Of a stretch of DNA of 64,000 bases, positions 22,640 to 32,138 are shown piece by piece. Location of the stretch: positions 72,455,561-72,519,560 of the forward strand of contig NC_088775.1 in NCBI RefSeq assembly GCF_954871325.1, written 5' to 3'. A program made the position numbers and the translations under genes. The notes under the pieces were generated by a model. The model was given only the letters and a program-made list of their open reading frames with translations. It was not told the DNA's origin and did not search any database. Position 1 is the stretch's first letter; each line of letters starts with the position of its first letter. The DNA comes from Gordionus sp. m RMFG-2023. Its lineage: Eukaryota; Nematomorpha; Gordioida; Chordodea; Parachordodidae.

Positions 22640-23160
22640 GTTTTTAAAGGAATCTCCATCGCAGCCTTTAGTCGATTAATTGCAAACACTAATCAGCAGG
22701 AAAACGGTATGTTGGTAGACCATGCGCATCTCATGCTATTTGAGTTGAAACATTCGTATTGAGGCAAGAAGACCGACCTGGCGCACACAAAACAATTTGT
22801 CAAGTAACTCGTGAAACTGGTATTTTGCAAACTTCAGTGGATCGAATTATCCATAAAGATCAGCTGCATCTGAAATATTTAAAAATAAGCCCAGGACCTA
22901 ATCGATATGAATAAGATTGCCCGTCGGGTACGTTCCAAATTACTTCTACGAAATACCCTCGGAGGTTAGTTCATTTCTTATGGTTCACGGGTGATAAGCT
23001 ATTCACTGTAACTTTACCTATGAATCTGCAAAATAATAGGGTGTACGTTGCTGTTTCAAGATAAAAACACAAGTTGCAGCCTCGAGCATCGATTGCTAAT
23101 ACATATGACATTTTAAAAGGTATTGTAGAATTGCAAAGTTCAATAAAAAAATAAATATTT
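22640..23160 (+). mobile_element. Mariner-related transposase remnant
   Basis: In changing frames I read RQEDRPGAHKTICQVTRETG, ILQTSVDRIIHKDQLHLKYL, and GDKLFTVTLPMNLQNNRVYV, matching the helix-turn-helix region and the 'DEKLFTV...N.QN.RVY' block of a mariner group known from arthropods and nematodes. The catalytic Asp-Glu of 'DEK' reads GDK here. Several frame changes occur; it is an old, broken copy. A 9-bp terminal motif TACACTGTT at about 23159, mirrored near 23337, may be its 3' end or a separate small element. Confidence 0.65.
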
Positions 23161-23339
23161 ACACTGTTTGTCCAACTTTGAATGTGTATAACTTTGGACT
23201 CTGTTGATAGAATTTCCGGAAAACATTTACAATTTATATATCTCTCTCAATCTATAATATTTTATTAAATTATTTTTAGAATTGACATATTTATTGCTAA
23301 ACAAAAAGGGCATCAGTTCAATTGGAACAGTGTATATTT

Positions 23340-24640
23340 ATTTAACTTATAATATTTCTGGAAAAGAAAAAATAACCCCCCTATAATTAACATTATCAAT
23401 TACAAGATCATCTTCTAGTATAATATCGTTAAATCATCTCTTATTTGTCTCATCCATTTATCAAATATTTTCAATCAGTTGGCCTATTAGATACAAATAC
23501 AAGGAAATGATTATATCGCATTAGGATATGGAATCAAAGGTAGATCCCACTGAAATTGAAGGCAGGTGATGCCCCTGATAGTAATACGTAACAAAGTGTC
23601 ATGTGACGAGACGAAAAGACGCCGGGGGGGGGGTATTATATGGATTATATTTGATTATGAATAGAATTAGAGTTGGTGCTAGTAGTTTGGGGAACATGGT
23701 AGTCATAAAGGACATGGATTCTCGTGTTTCATTTTCCATGAAATCAATTTTATGAGTTGATACTTGCCAGTAATATGTCAATCAATGTTCCATTTCCAAA
23801 AGAAATATTATTATTCTAATTTCTGGTAACAAGGAAGAATTGGATGCATTGTAAACTTGGTTATAATACCAAATGATACCTGATTCTTGCCTGGAATATT
23901 TTGGGTATTTCTAGGCTTGTTAGACCCTCTAAAATCAGGCGTATAATTAATTCTTGTTTTTAGATATAAATGCATATTTTATATTAAAAAAATTTAACAT
24001 TTGTTAGTGACCTATAGAAGGCAAATTTTTAAACCCAAATCTAATTTTCTAACACAAAACGGCCCAATATTTTTTTTTATAAATTTGGCCCTGTGCGGGA
24101 TTTATTAAATAATTGTGTAAATTGTCAAAGAGAAATTGGTAATACGAGAATAAAAAGGATGTTAAATGATTTTTAAACTAGGCAATTAAATTTATTTTAA
24201 ATAAATCTTTCCCGCCCCAGTTTGTAATTTTTTGAAATCATATTATTTTACAGGGTGGCTCCGTGCTGAGGGTACAGATCTCTGATCAATTATTAAAGGC
24301 TCGTCTACATACTATGTATCAAAAAATCTTATTAGTACTATATGACAATATGCATATATATTCAATTATCTCAAAAATAAAATTCTCATTTTCAACCCAG
24401 GGGATTTTTTCCTTATGTAAATCCCAACCAAATATCATAGTATATTCATTTTCTAAATTATTTCCAGGTAAAATCATTAAATTTGAAGAAAAAATGCATT
24501 TGGGCTATTTAATCCCAATACGATAATTATTTTAAAATTTAAAAAAATTAGTGGCCTTAAATATGGTCAACCATTGATAGACGCAGTATTAAATGGGAAT
24601 AACAAAAAGTATTAAACTTATCACTATCAGATTAATTAAG
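23340..24640. other. No gene seen; isolated repeat-like ends
   Basis: A G run of 9 lies at about 23624. CAGGGTGGCTCCGTGC at 24252 could be a transposon end without a visible partner. The remainder is A+T-rich and unassigned. Confidence 0.4.
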
Positions 24641-24644
24641 TTTT

Positions 24645-25080
24645 ATTTTTTTTAAAGATTTGAACATATTATATATGAAGATCAATATGTTCTTTCTACA
24701 AATATGCATCCAGTATTATGGCCATGGATAAAACTTCCACAGAACAAACCTATAAAAAATAAACTTATAGCGTTATTGAAAAATGCATTGAAAACCCTAA
24801 AAAGGATAATGGAAGAATTGTTAAATTCGAGATATCCTTTTTTTTACGAGAGGATGGATTGAATGAGGATAACTTATCTCAATTCTTTGAAGCAAGGGAC
24901 AAAACAATAAATGTTTTTAATAAATTTCCCCATCTTAAACGAGTTGTTTATTAAGTATAATACCGCAATCCCCTCATCTGCCCCTGTAGAGCAGGTTTTT
25001 AATATATCCAATAAAGTATTAACTGCCAAGCGTTCATGTCTATCAGAAAATTTTGAAAAGCAATTGTTTTATTAAAAATT
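24645..25080 (+). mobile_element. hAT transposase remnant (C-terminal part)
   Basis: Reads MHPVLWPWIKLPQNK, then after a frame change IKYNTAIPSSAPVEQVFN and LTAKRSCLSENFEKQLFY. This is the hAT C-terminal dimerisation pattern 'KYNTxLPSSAPVERLFS...LTxKRxRLSxxxFExLL' of the ZBED/Charlie-like group. Stops and a frame change show decay. Terminal repeats were not found, so the limits are those of the recognisable coding. Confidence 0.8.
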
Positions 25081-25084
25081 AATA

Positions 25085-26225
25085 AGAAAAATTTTTTAAA
25101 TAAAAATATCTTTTTATTCGCTATATTATATTGTATTTATAATTAAATTATCAAAATAAAACTATATTATTTTTTAACATTGCTAATATATTGTGTTAAA
25201 AGATATAAGATATTAATTTATATTAAATTAAAAAAAACCTTTTTTTTGAAAATGAACGTAAACGCGTTCGATTTTGTCAATGAATGTTGAACGCTTTCGA
25301 TTTTTTTAGAAATGTTTACAGCACTAATTATTTTATATTTATTAATTATTTATTTTGGTTATTTGTTTACTGCATTTCTTCTTTCGTAACCCCACATAGC
25401 CAAAACCCATTCAATTAAAAAGATGATTACTATTGCATTCAAAATATTCATAAATTAGATTTATTTGACATCCATATCTAATATTTACTGGGATATAAAA
25501 CGGAACTTGGGGAAATTTATGGAACGTTAAAGAATCAGAACGGTGATTTCTGAAAGGTTCCCCTAACAATTTTGTATTTTTCCAAAAAATAATATTAATA
25601 ATATATTTCATTACATAATGGTATTATAATGATCATTCATATTCGGTTTTTATTTTCTTTCCAGTCTCTTTCCAAGATAATATTCTCATTATTTAGCATT
25701 ATGTGAATTGAAAATTAAGATAATAAATTTTTTTTTATCATATTTGAAATAATAACCAATAGTTAGTATTGATAGGGTGTTTATTGAAACTCAAATTATG
25801 TCTTAATTAATACTATATAATGTAGAAAATATAATTTACATTAAAGTAGGGGAAAAAATAGATATTTCTAGGAACGCTTTCCGGGGCATATTTTTTGGCA
25901 GCAACGGTAACGCCGGTTGTTATAAAAAGTTTTTAAAAAATCAATCGTCCAATGACCTAGATCAGTCTAGGTTAATAATTAGCGTACAGTCAAATCATGA
26001 AAAATATTCAAAACCAAACCCTATTTTATAAAGTTCCATCAAGCTCTAGCTATAAATAATTATTTTCATAAAAATATAATTGAATATATTTCATTCCATA
26101 TAAACTTTTGTAATTTTACAAATTTATAAAAATGATTATATTGTATTAATAAAGAATTATTATTGCATTTTTAGTTATTAGCGAACAAATCGTCACATTT
26201 TGTTTTGTAAAAATCGGATTAAAAA
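25085..26225. other. A+T-rich region downstream of COQ10
   Basis: No gene is recognised. The stretch lies 3' of COQ10 (minus strand) and 3' of the hAT remnant (plus strand). Confidence 0.4.
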
Positions 26226-26231
26226 TTTATT
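26226..26231 (-). terminator. Putative polyadenylation signal of COQ10
   Basis: AATAAA on the minus strand, about 54 bases after the COQ10 stop codon. This is the expected hexamer and distance, but the region is so A+T-rich that chance occurrence is quite possible. Confidence 0.45.
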
Positions 26232-26284
26232 ATTATAATATTAAATTATATTGTTTGGTTTGATGATTAAGAGAAAAATGAGAC

Positions 26285-29200
26285 TTATTTTTTCTTAATT
26301 ATATGTGAGGTGTGACCGTTTTTGTTGCTTATAGATGAACCTGATTGACTAAGATGATTAGAGTTTATCATTTTTTGACTAGATGATTTGGATGAGTATT
26401 GATTTGATGATTTGATTGAGTTTAGATTATTGCTTTGATGTTCAGAAGTAGCCATTTTGTAAAAAGGATTTATAAGAGTAGGGGTGCCATATAAATGGCC
26501 AGCTCTTTTGATAAATGCTCCTACCATTTTTCTGACTACTTCGTCAAAAAAGAGATTTGCCATGCGAGAATGAAGAAGGGAACGAAACTCAAAGGATACC
26601 TGATAGATAGAGGAAATTTGTGTAATGAATTTAATATTTGTTTTTTTAAGATCTAATAAGTTCCATTCATTTTTAATATTATAAAACTCATGAATCTAGA
26701 GTGCTTAAGCTTAAAGAGTCTTTTGTATATAAAATTTTATATGGTAAAAATTCAAAATTACATAATTTTATTTACCGAAAAATCAAGAATACACGTGTTT
26801 GGCTGATTATTATTTGTTGGCTGGAATCTCCATATCGCAATTAGATGGTGAAATAGTTTTCCATCTGTGCAAATAGACTTTTAAAAATAAAATTAAAAAT
26901 CAATATAGAATTTGTAAAAAAGACATAAATCTTAAAAATATTTGAGTTATAAAATAAAGTTATGTCAACTTAATTGTCAAAAAAAATTTTAGGTGTAAAA
27001 ATCGCCATCAGAAGAAAATTAAATAATAAAAATTTATTTAAAAAAAACTATTTTAATAAAACTATCACCAGATTTAAGGTATATAACAAAATTAATGTTT
27101 GATGTAAAGTTTTCAAATAACTCAATGTTAAAAAAACATGTCAAAAATTATAAAATAAAACTAGAGCTTTATTGATCCACAAAAATTTTTCTTATTCTAT
27201 ACAAAACTTATCTGATATTTATTTAATTTTTATTTATTGCCTTTTGAATCAATGCCATAAAAAAACAATATTTTCTATGCAAAAAAAACAAACTCTAAAC
27301 TATGGATGAAACAAGAAACATTGAAATTTCTGTCTCTCATGCTAAGGCGATATTTGGTGCATTATCATGAAGATTAAATATGTTTTGTTTTTTTTTACCA
27401 AAACGGTTAATCGTCTCATTTTAAATTATAATTTAAAAAAATCAAATTTTTAGCTATTCTTTCTTTTAAAATAATTTCATTTTTTTAAACATTACAAATA
27501 AATTGAATTTTGTTTCCTTTTATTTATTTATTATTATTAGGAAATTATAAATAAAATAATATATAATTTATAAATTAATAGATTAGGCAGTGTCTTTTGA
27601 CTTAATTTTGATACTTACTAGTAGGGATGTACCGATATTTTTATCGGATCAGGCCGATATTTCACCCATTTTAAAATATAGATTATCGGCTAATATTATA
27701 AAATTTTCCAATCCGATCCGATAAAATTTTCCGATTCGATCCGATAAAAAATGGCGTCTCTAACAATAATAAAATGTTATAAATTTTTTTTAAAAAGTTA
27801 TGTCTAAAATCATTTATTTTATAAATAAAATCGAAATCCATTTTTATGTAAATTGTATTAATTAATTAATTAATAAACATTCTGCCATATTGTTATTTTT
27901 TTGCGCATTCTGTTTATAAAAGTGTGCGATAATCTCTTCAGAATCTGTTTTTAGTGAAGCTGGTGATATTGACAGTTACCATCGCTGCAGGTTAACCTCT
28001 GGTAAATTGGAAATTTTGGTATTTTTAAAAAGAAATCTTCGATAGGTATATATTGGTTCCACGGGACTAGCGTCATTCCATCAGGGCTGAAGCCAGAGGG
28101 TTCTAGTGTAAAAAGAATATTTGCGGATTTCAAGATTCTATTGATATCGAATTGATGGCATAGTGCCTGGATAATTTGCCTTTTGAAAAACAACAGTATG
28201 GGGGGGGGTGTCTAAGGCTATCGATATGAGTTTCACAAGGGACACATGATATCGGCGTTAAGATTTCACAAAACGAAGACCTATAGCTATTCTAAGTTCT
28301 TCATTGGTTAATAAACAAGCCTAAATTAGAACTAGATATAGTTTCTAACCATTCGTAGCCAGGGTGGCATATGGCTGAGGCTGGAATTATTTGATCTAAC
28401 AAAAGAGTCGTATTGTTGTCATTCTGTATACTCGGGGTTGCGTTTTAGGGGAGAAAGAGCGATGGAGATTTTCTGTAAACAGCTTTAAAGTGTAAGAATT
28501 CAACGCAAGGTATCATTGGTAAATTCCAGTCTCTTTGTCTTAAATTTGAATATGAGCGGCTTGGAGAATCTTTGCTCCAGAGATTTAATGTTGCCATATG
28601 ATGTGGATTCGATAATATCCAAGTGTGTATGGAAATTTAGAAACTGAGGATAAAAAGGCTGAAATGCCTAAAGATATGGGAGAATGGATACCTATACCAT
28701 CCAGCTTTGGTGGAAGGGCAGCTTGCATACTGAAGAGTGAAGAGAATTTGATATTTAAAAAAGATTCGAGAGTATTTTTTATAATGAACCTCAAAATAAT
28801 ATTTCAAGGGACATTAAAATTGTTGATGAACGAAAGGCATGAAAAATTTTATGAATGAATAAAAAATATTTGAATAAATAAAAAGTCTGATGAGCAGGTA
28901 AATGTTTTAAAATATTTTTCATTCTATTGAATTTGACAAGAAATTCATCTCTGAAATGAAATATAGCACTTTCACCTCCAATGGGTGAACCTATGTGGGT
29001 AAAGCTAGTTTTGTCCACTACAATAAAATTTCCAGATGGGCAGTCCGATTCAAGGAAAATAATTTTTTTTAAAATTTATTAATGTCTGATTGTGTTCACA
29101 AAGATGCAGTATAATTTCCCGTCCAAATAGATTTTATTTTCTTAAATTGTTCCATTGCTTTAATAAACCTATTTTTTAATATTATATTTCTTTACCTATT

Positions 29201-31334
29201 TACAATATATTCCATATTTTTTGCCCTCAAGTTGCTGGTAATATTTATGGAATTACATATAAATGTATTTTTATTTAAATTTTACTAAATTAGATCATAG
29301 CTTAGTATAAGGAACGACAAAGACTTAGATTATTTAAAAATTAAATATTTTTTGAATAAACTACTAAATTAGTAATCATTACTTACTAATAAGAAAATTT
29401 TTTAGACCTGGCCAGGATTTTTTATAAATATATTACATATATTTTTAATTTTTATAACTAATAATAGCGATTTCAAATATTTGGTTGTAAAATATATGGT
29501 CTGGCCTTTTTAAATTTTCAGGCCCAGCCTGAGTATATTTAAAAAATAAAATACATCCCAGCCTGTGTACCCAGACCGGGCTTAGGGCTGGGCCTGCAAA
29601 TCTCTAATAAATATATTCTATTTTCCAATATTTTTTTTTGGTTTAATTATTTTTTTATATAAATAAATTGTATATTTTTTCAAATAATTGATTATAATTA
29701 TTATATCCTAATTTTTTTATATTAAATAAATGTGTTCAGTAAATAAATAATGTGTTTATGAATGATGTATAGAGTAAATTATTATGGAACTAGTTACTTT
29801 TGAAATATAACTAACTAATAACTAGTTATATTTTTACAAATGTAACTAGTAACTGTAACTATTTATATTTCAAAGTAACTTTTAACAACACTAAAAATTA
29901 GTTAGATATGATATCAGATCGGTAATCGGCCGATATCAATTTAATATCATGAATATCGGATCGGCCACAAAAAGTGATATCGGTACACCCATACTACTAG
30001 TAGTTTAGTCTAGACTAAGCAGCTTTTGAACTAGGACACCCTGTTTTGGTTTGTTATAAGTATATATTTTTTGTATTTATTTTGTTATTTTTCTTTTTTT
30101 TAATGTTTCTCTTTTGCTTTTAGGCTGTTTAGTCAAAGCTAAAAAACCTGCTGTTTTGTAGTAAGTCAAACCAGGACATACCCCTAATACTTTTATTTAA
30201 CTTATTTATCACATAATATTTAGATACTAAATTAATTATAAAAATACTTAGAATATGTAATTCTATAAAAATATTAATAATATATGCTATATTATATTTC
30301 TTCATTCAATAAGTGCTTTTGGTGTCTTACGATTTTGTGAAGAACGTCATACAATACTTGGAAATGATAATGTTAAATCACTACTTGAATCAGTAGTTTC
30401 TTTCGCATTTATAAGATCCCCTCATGCTTTATCTTGCAATAATACCACTCGTTCTAGCAACTGATAAACATGCTTCCTAATAGTATATTCACAGAATCAG
30501 CAATATATGAATAATTAAAGCTTTTTGACTTAATCATTCCTTTCCATCAATCCTTTGATATTGAAATTATCCTTTGTGTGTTGCAATATTTAAATCTTAT
30601 AAATTTTTTCACTTCATTTGCAAATATGCATCTTTTAGATCAATAATGGTATATTAAGTTCCACCTTTAATTTTCTCAAGAAGATCATCTATAGTTAGAA
30701 TAATATGATGATCATATAAAATGAAAGGATTAAGAGTGAACAAAATTACTAAAATATAATAAAATCATAAATAACCAAAGCAATGATAATATCAGATCAA
30801 ATTTTTGGGAAATATTGGCCTAATCCTAATAAGGTTAAATATTGGCTCCAATTTAATATTAATATTGGCAAAACCCTGAATAAAACCAACATTATTTATA
30901 TTAAATTTTTATAAAATAATTTTCATATATTAAATAATTGCATTTATCAAAAATTATAACAAACTTTAATAAAATGAGGTTTATCAAGATGTACAGCTGA
31001 AACATAACGTTCAATTAGAGGGGGAAAACCTATTTCTAATTTATATCGTTTGAAATTATTTCTTTCTATATTAATTGCTTGAGATTTTAAACACCATGGT
31101 ACAAATTCATAATAATGTTCAACATCTGAAACAATATCAAACATTTGTTCCATTGAATACCTATGTAATTGTTTAATAATTTTCTTTCAATTAAATACTT
31201 TACCCCAGTTCCTTTCTTTCAGAATAATCTCTAATTTTTGACTTAAATGAGGAGGGAAAATTAAAAAATTTTCTACTATATATTGATGATATGAGATATA
31301 TTTTATCGTTTATTAATAATTTATTAAGATTCAT
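26285..31334 (-). CDS. COQ10: Coenzyme Q-binding protein COQ10 homologue, three exons
   Basis: Exons (minus strand): 31334-31204, 31160-30965, 26695-26285; joined length 245 codons, close to human COQ10A/B. Known role of the family: a START-domain protein of the mitochondrial inner membrane that binds coenzyme Q and is needed for efficient respiration and CoQ synthesis. Seen here: ATG at 31334 with an in-frame stop six bases upstream; residues 1-36 basic, like a mitochondrial presequence; [20 protein letters not shown] at 37-56, [27 protein letters not shown] ending exon 2, [21 protein letters not shown] at about 143-163, then [11 protein letters not shown] to 179. All are collinear with the animal COQ10 sequence as I recall it. 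Residues ~185-242 form a Ser/Asn-rich tail absent from human COQ10. Intron 1 lies within a glycine codon; intron 2 is between codons. The exon 2/3 join is a few residues shorter than in human, so that donor is the least certain point. Confidence 0.92.
28046..29060 (-). mobile_element. LINE segment (reverse transcriptase tail and endonuclease) inside the hAT
   Basis: On the minus strand: [20 protein letters not shown] (about 29040), [68 protein letters not shown], then [20 protein letters not shown] and [10 protein letters not shown]. This follows the order of the LINE at 6650-9225. It lacks both the catalytic reverse transcriptase part and the 3' end, so it is internal LINE sequence rather than a usual 5'-truncated insertion. 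Frame changes are present. Confidence 0.78.
29400..29612. repeat. G+C-rich hAT-like terminal segment
   Basis: CCTGGCCAGG at the left, and on the right TTTCAGGCCCAGCCTGA, CCAGACCGGGCTTAGGGC, TGGGCCTGCAAATCTCTA. Read inward, TAGAGATTTGCAGGCCCAGC resembles the G+C-rich subterminal repeats of hAT MITEs. A related segment is at 48335-48740. Boundaries are approximate. Confidence 0.45.
29780..29893. repeat. hAT-like terminus with GTAACTAGTTA repeats
   Basis: Several copies of AACTAGTTA/GTAACTAG lead to AAAGTAACTTTTAACAACACT at the right. Read inward, AGTGTTGTTAAAAGTTACTT is a common hAT terminus. A similar repeat pattern marks 60040-61340. Confidence 0.5.
30330..30730 (-). mobile_element. Ty3/Gypsy reverse transcriptase fossil fragment
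   Basis: The minus strand carries [13 protein letters not shown] and [13 protein letters not shown], the start of a Gypsy-type reverse transcriptase, with recognisable trailing sequence. It lies in COQ10 intron 2. It is a short, heavily decayed and probably old fragment; no LTR is seen. Confidence 0.68.
31161..31203 (-). other. COQ10: COQ10 intron 1 (43 nt)
   Basis: Donor GTAAAG directly after GAACTGGG, acceptor TTACATAG directly before GTATTCAATGG. Removing these 43 bases joins ...YSERKELG to YSMEQMF..., matching YSERRIIGYSMQEMY of human COQ10B. Without removal the frame meets stops. Inferred from sequence; no transcript was seen. Confidence 0.88.
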
Positions 31335-31940
31335 ATTAAATTACGATTTTTTTAAAATAACAAAGCTTGATAGCTGTAGCTTGATATGTGACAGGAAAAA
31401 GTGACATCGAAAACAGTTTCTTCTCAGTTTCACATTCATATGCAATATATGAGAAAAGCAGAAATTTTATAATGACTATATTATTTATTTAAACTATATA
31501 TTTTTTAACCATAAATGATGTAATCATCTATGGCAGCTTGCAGAAATTTTTCCAGTGTGGCGCATAATAATTTACTATTGGATTTTATATTGTTTTAAAT
31601 AAAATTAAGTAAGAATATATTAAATTAAATTCAAGCTTTATATATATGATTCATATAAATTATATGTGATAAATATTCAAAAATGATTTATTCTTTACGA
31701 TGATAGCTGCAATTAAATATCCTTTAAAATAATTACTTTTTTATATATCATATTTCATGAATAAGCAATACAAAAATAATTTTACTAAAACTGAAGAACA
31801 TTTTTTTAGGAAATAAAGAATTACAAATTTTATGTTTTTAAGTTTGAAATATTTTAGATTATTCAATTATCATTTATATTAATTTTATTTTCATAACCTG
31901 TAAATTATTTGCTACTTTTGGATTAATAAAAAAAAATTGT
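31335..31940. other. Upstream region of COQ10, no gene seen
   Basis: This holds whatever promoter COQ10 uses. I see no clear TATA box or other motif that stands out from the A+T-rich background. The LTR of the Gypsy fossil begins about 600 bases upstream of the COQ10 start. Confidence 0.4.
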
Positions 31941-31948
31941 ATTGTATT

Positions 31949-32138
31949 AATTTTAAATAAATTGTATTTTGCTTAAGGATACAATTTGTGGTAATCGATT
32001 GATTATCGTAAATGTACTTTCGATCAATATATAAACATAATATTGTTAAAATTAAATTATATTTTTGATCTTTTATTTTGTTAAAAATAAAAATATATTT
32101 GATTCCTATAAAACCTTTTATATCTTATACACCACATT
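31949..32138 (+). repeat. 5' LTR-like segment of the second Gypsy fossil
   Basis: Shares with the 3' segment TTTAAATAAATTGTATTTTG, GGATACAATTTRTGGTAAT, CGATCAATATWTAAACAT, and CTTTTATATCTTA followed by CCACA. The exact borders are uncertain. Confidence 0.75.

Larger units (their letters stand above)
27622..29993 (+). mobile_element. hAT element with captured or inserted LINE segment
   Basis: Ends TAGGGATGTACCGATA...TATCGGTACACCCATA. The flanks CTTACTAG and CTACTAG fit an 8-bp target duplication that lost one base. Subterminal palindromes of TCGGATCGGCCGATATC occur at both ends. At about 27940-28040 the plus strand reads [20 protein letters not shown] then [14 protein letters not shown], the C-terminus of a hAT transposase. 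The rest of the transposase is missing, as in the sister copy at 46831-47608. Between about 28046 and 29060 lies LINE sequence absent from the sister copy. Confidence 0.85.
27584..30186. mobile_element. ~200-bp MITE split by a hAT element
   Basis: Left part 27584-27621 (TTTTGACTTAATTTTGATAC) and right part 29994-30186 (TTTAGTCTAGACTAAGCAG, TAGGACACCCTGTTTTGG, AGGCTGTTTAGTCAAAGCT, AGTCAAACCAGGACATACCC) together match the unbroken inverted copy at 62370-62573. The ends are inverted repeats of the form (A)GGG...CYTGGTYTGACTTA. Comparison of the two copies shows that everything from 27622 to 29993 was inserted. Confidence 0.78.
26696..30964 (-). other. COQ10: COQ10 intron 2 (about 4.27 kb) filled with nested elements
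   Basis: Donor GTTTGT after the KPHFIK codons and acceptor CACTCTAG before ATTCATGAG. The donor departs from GTRAGT, and another choice a few bases on is possible. The acceptor is supported by in-frame stops just upstream. Inside lie an interrupted MITE, a hAT element, a LINE piece, two further hAT-like ends and a Gypsy fossil fragment. Confidence 0.78.
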
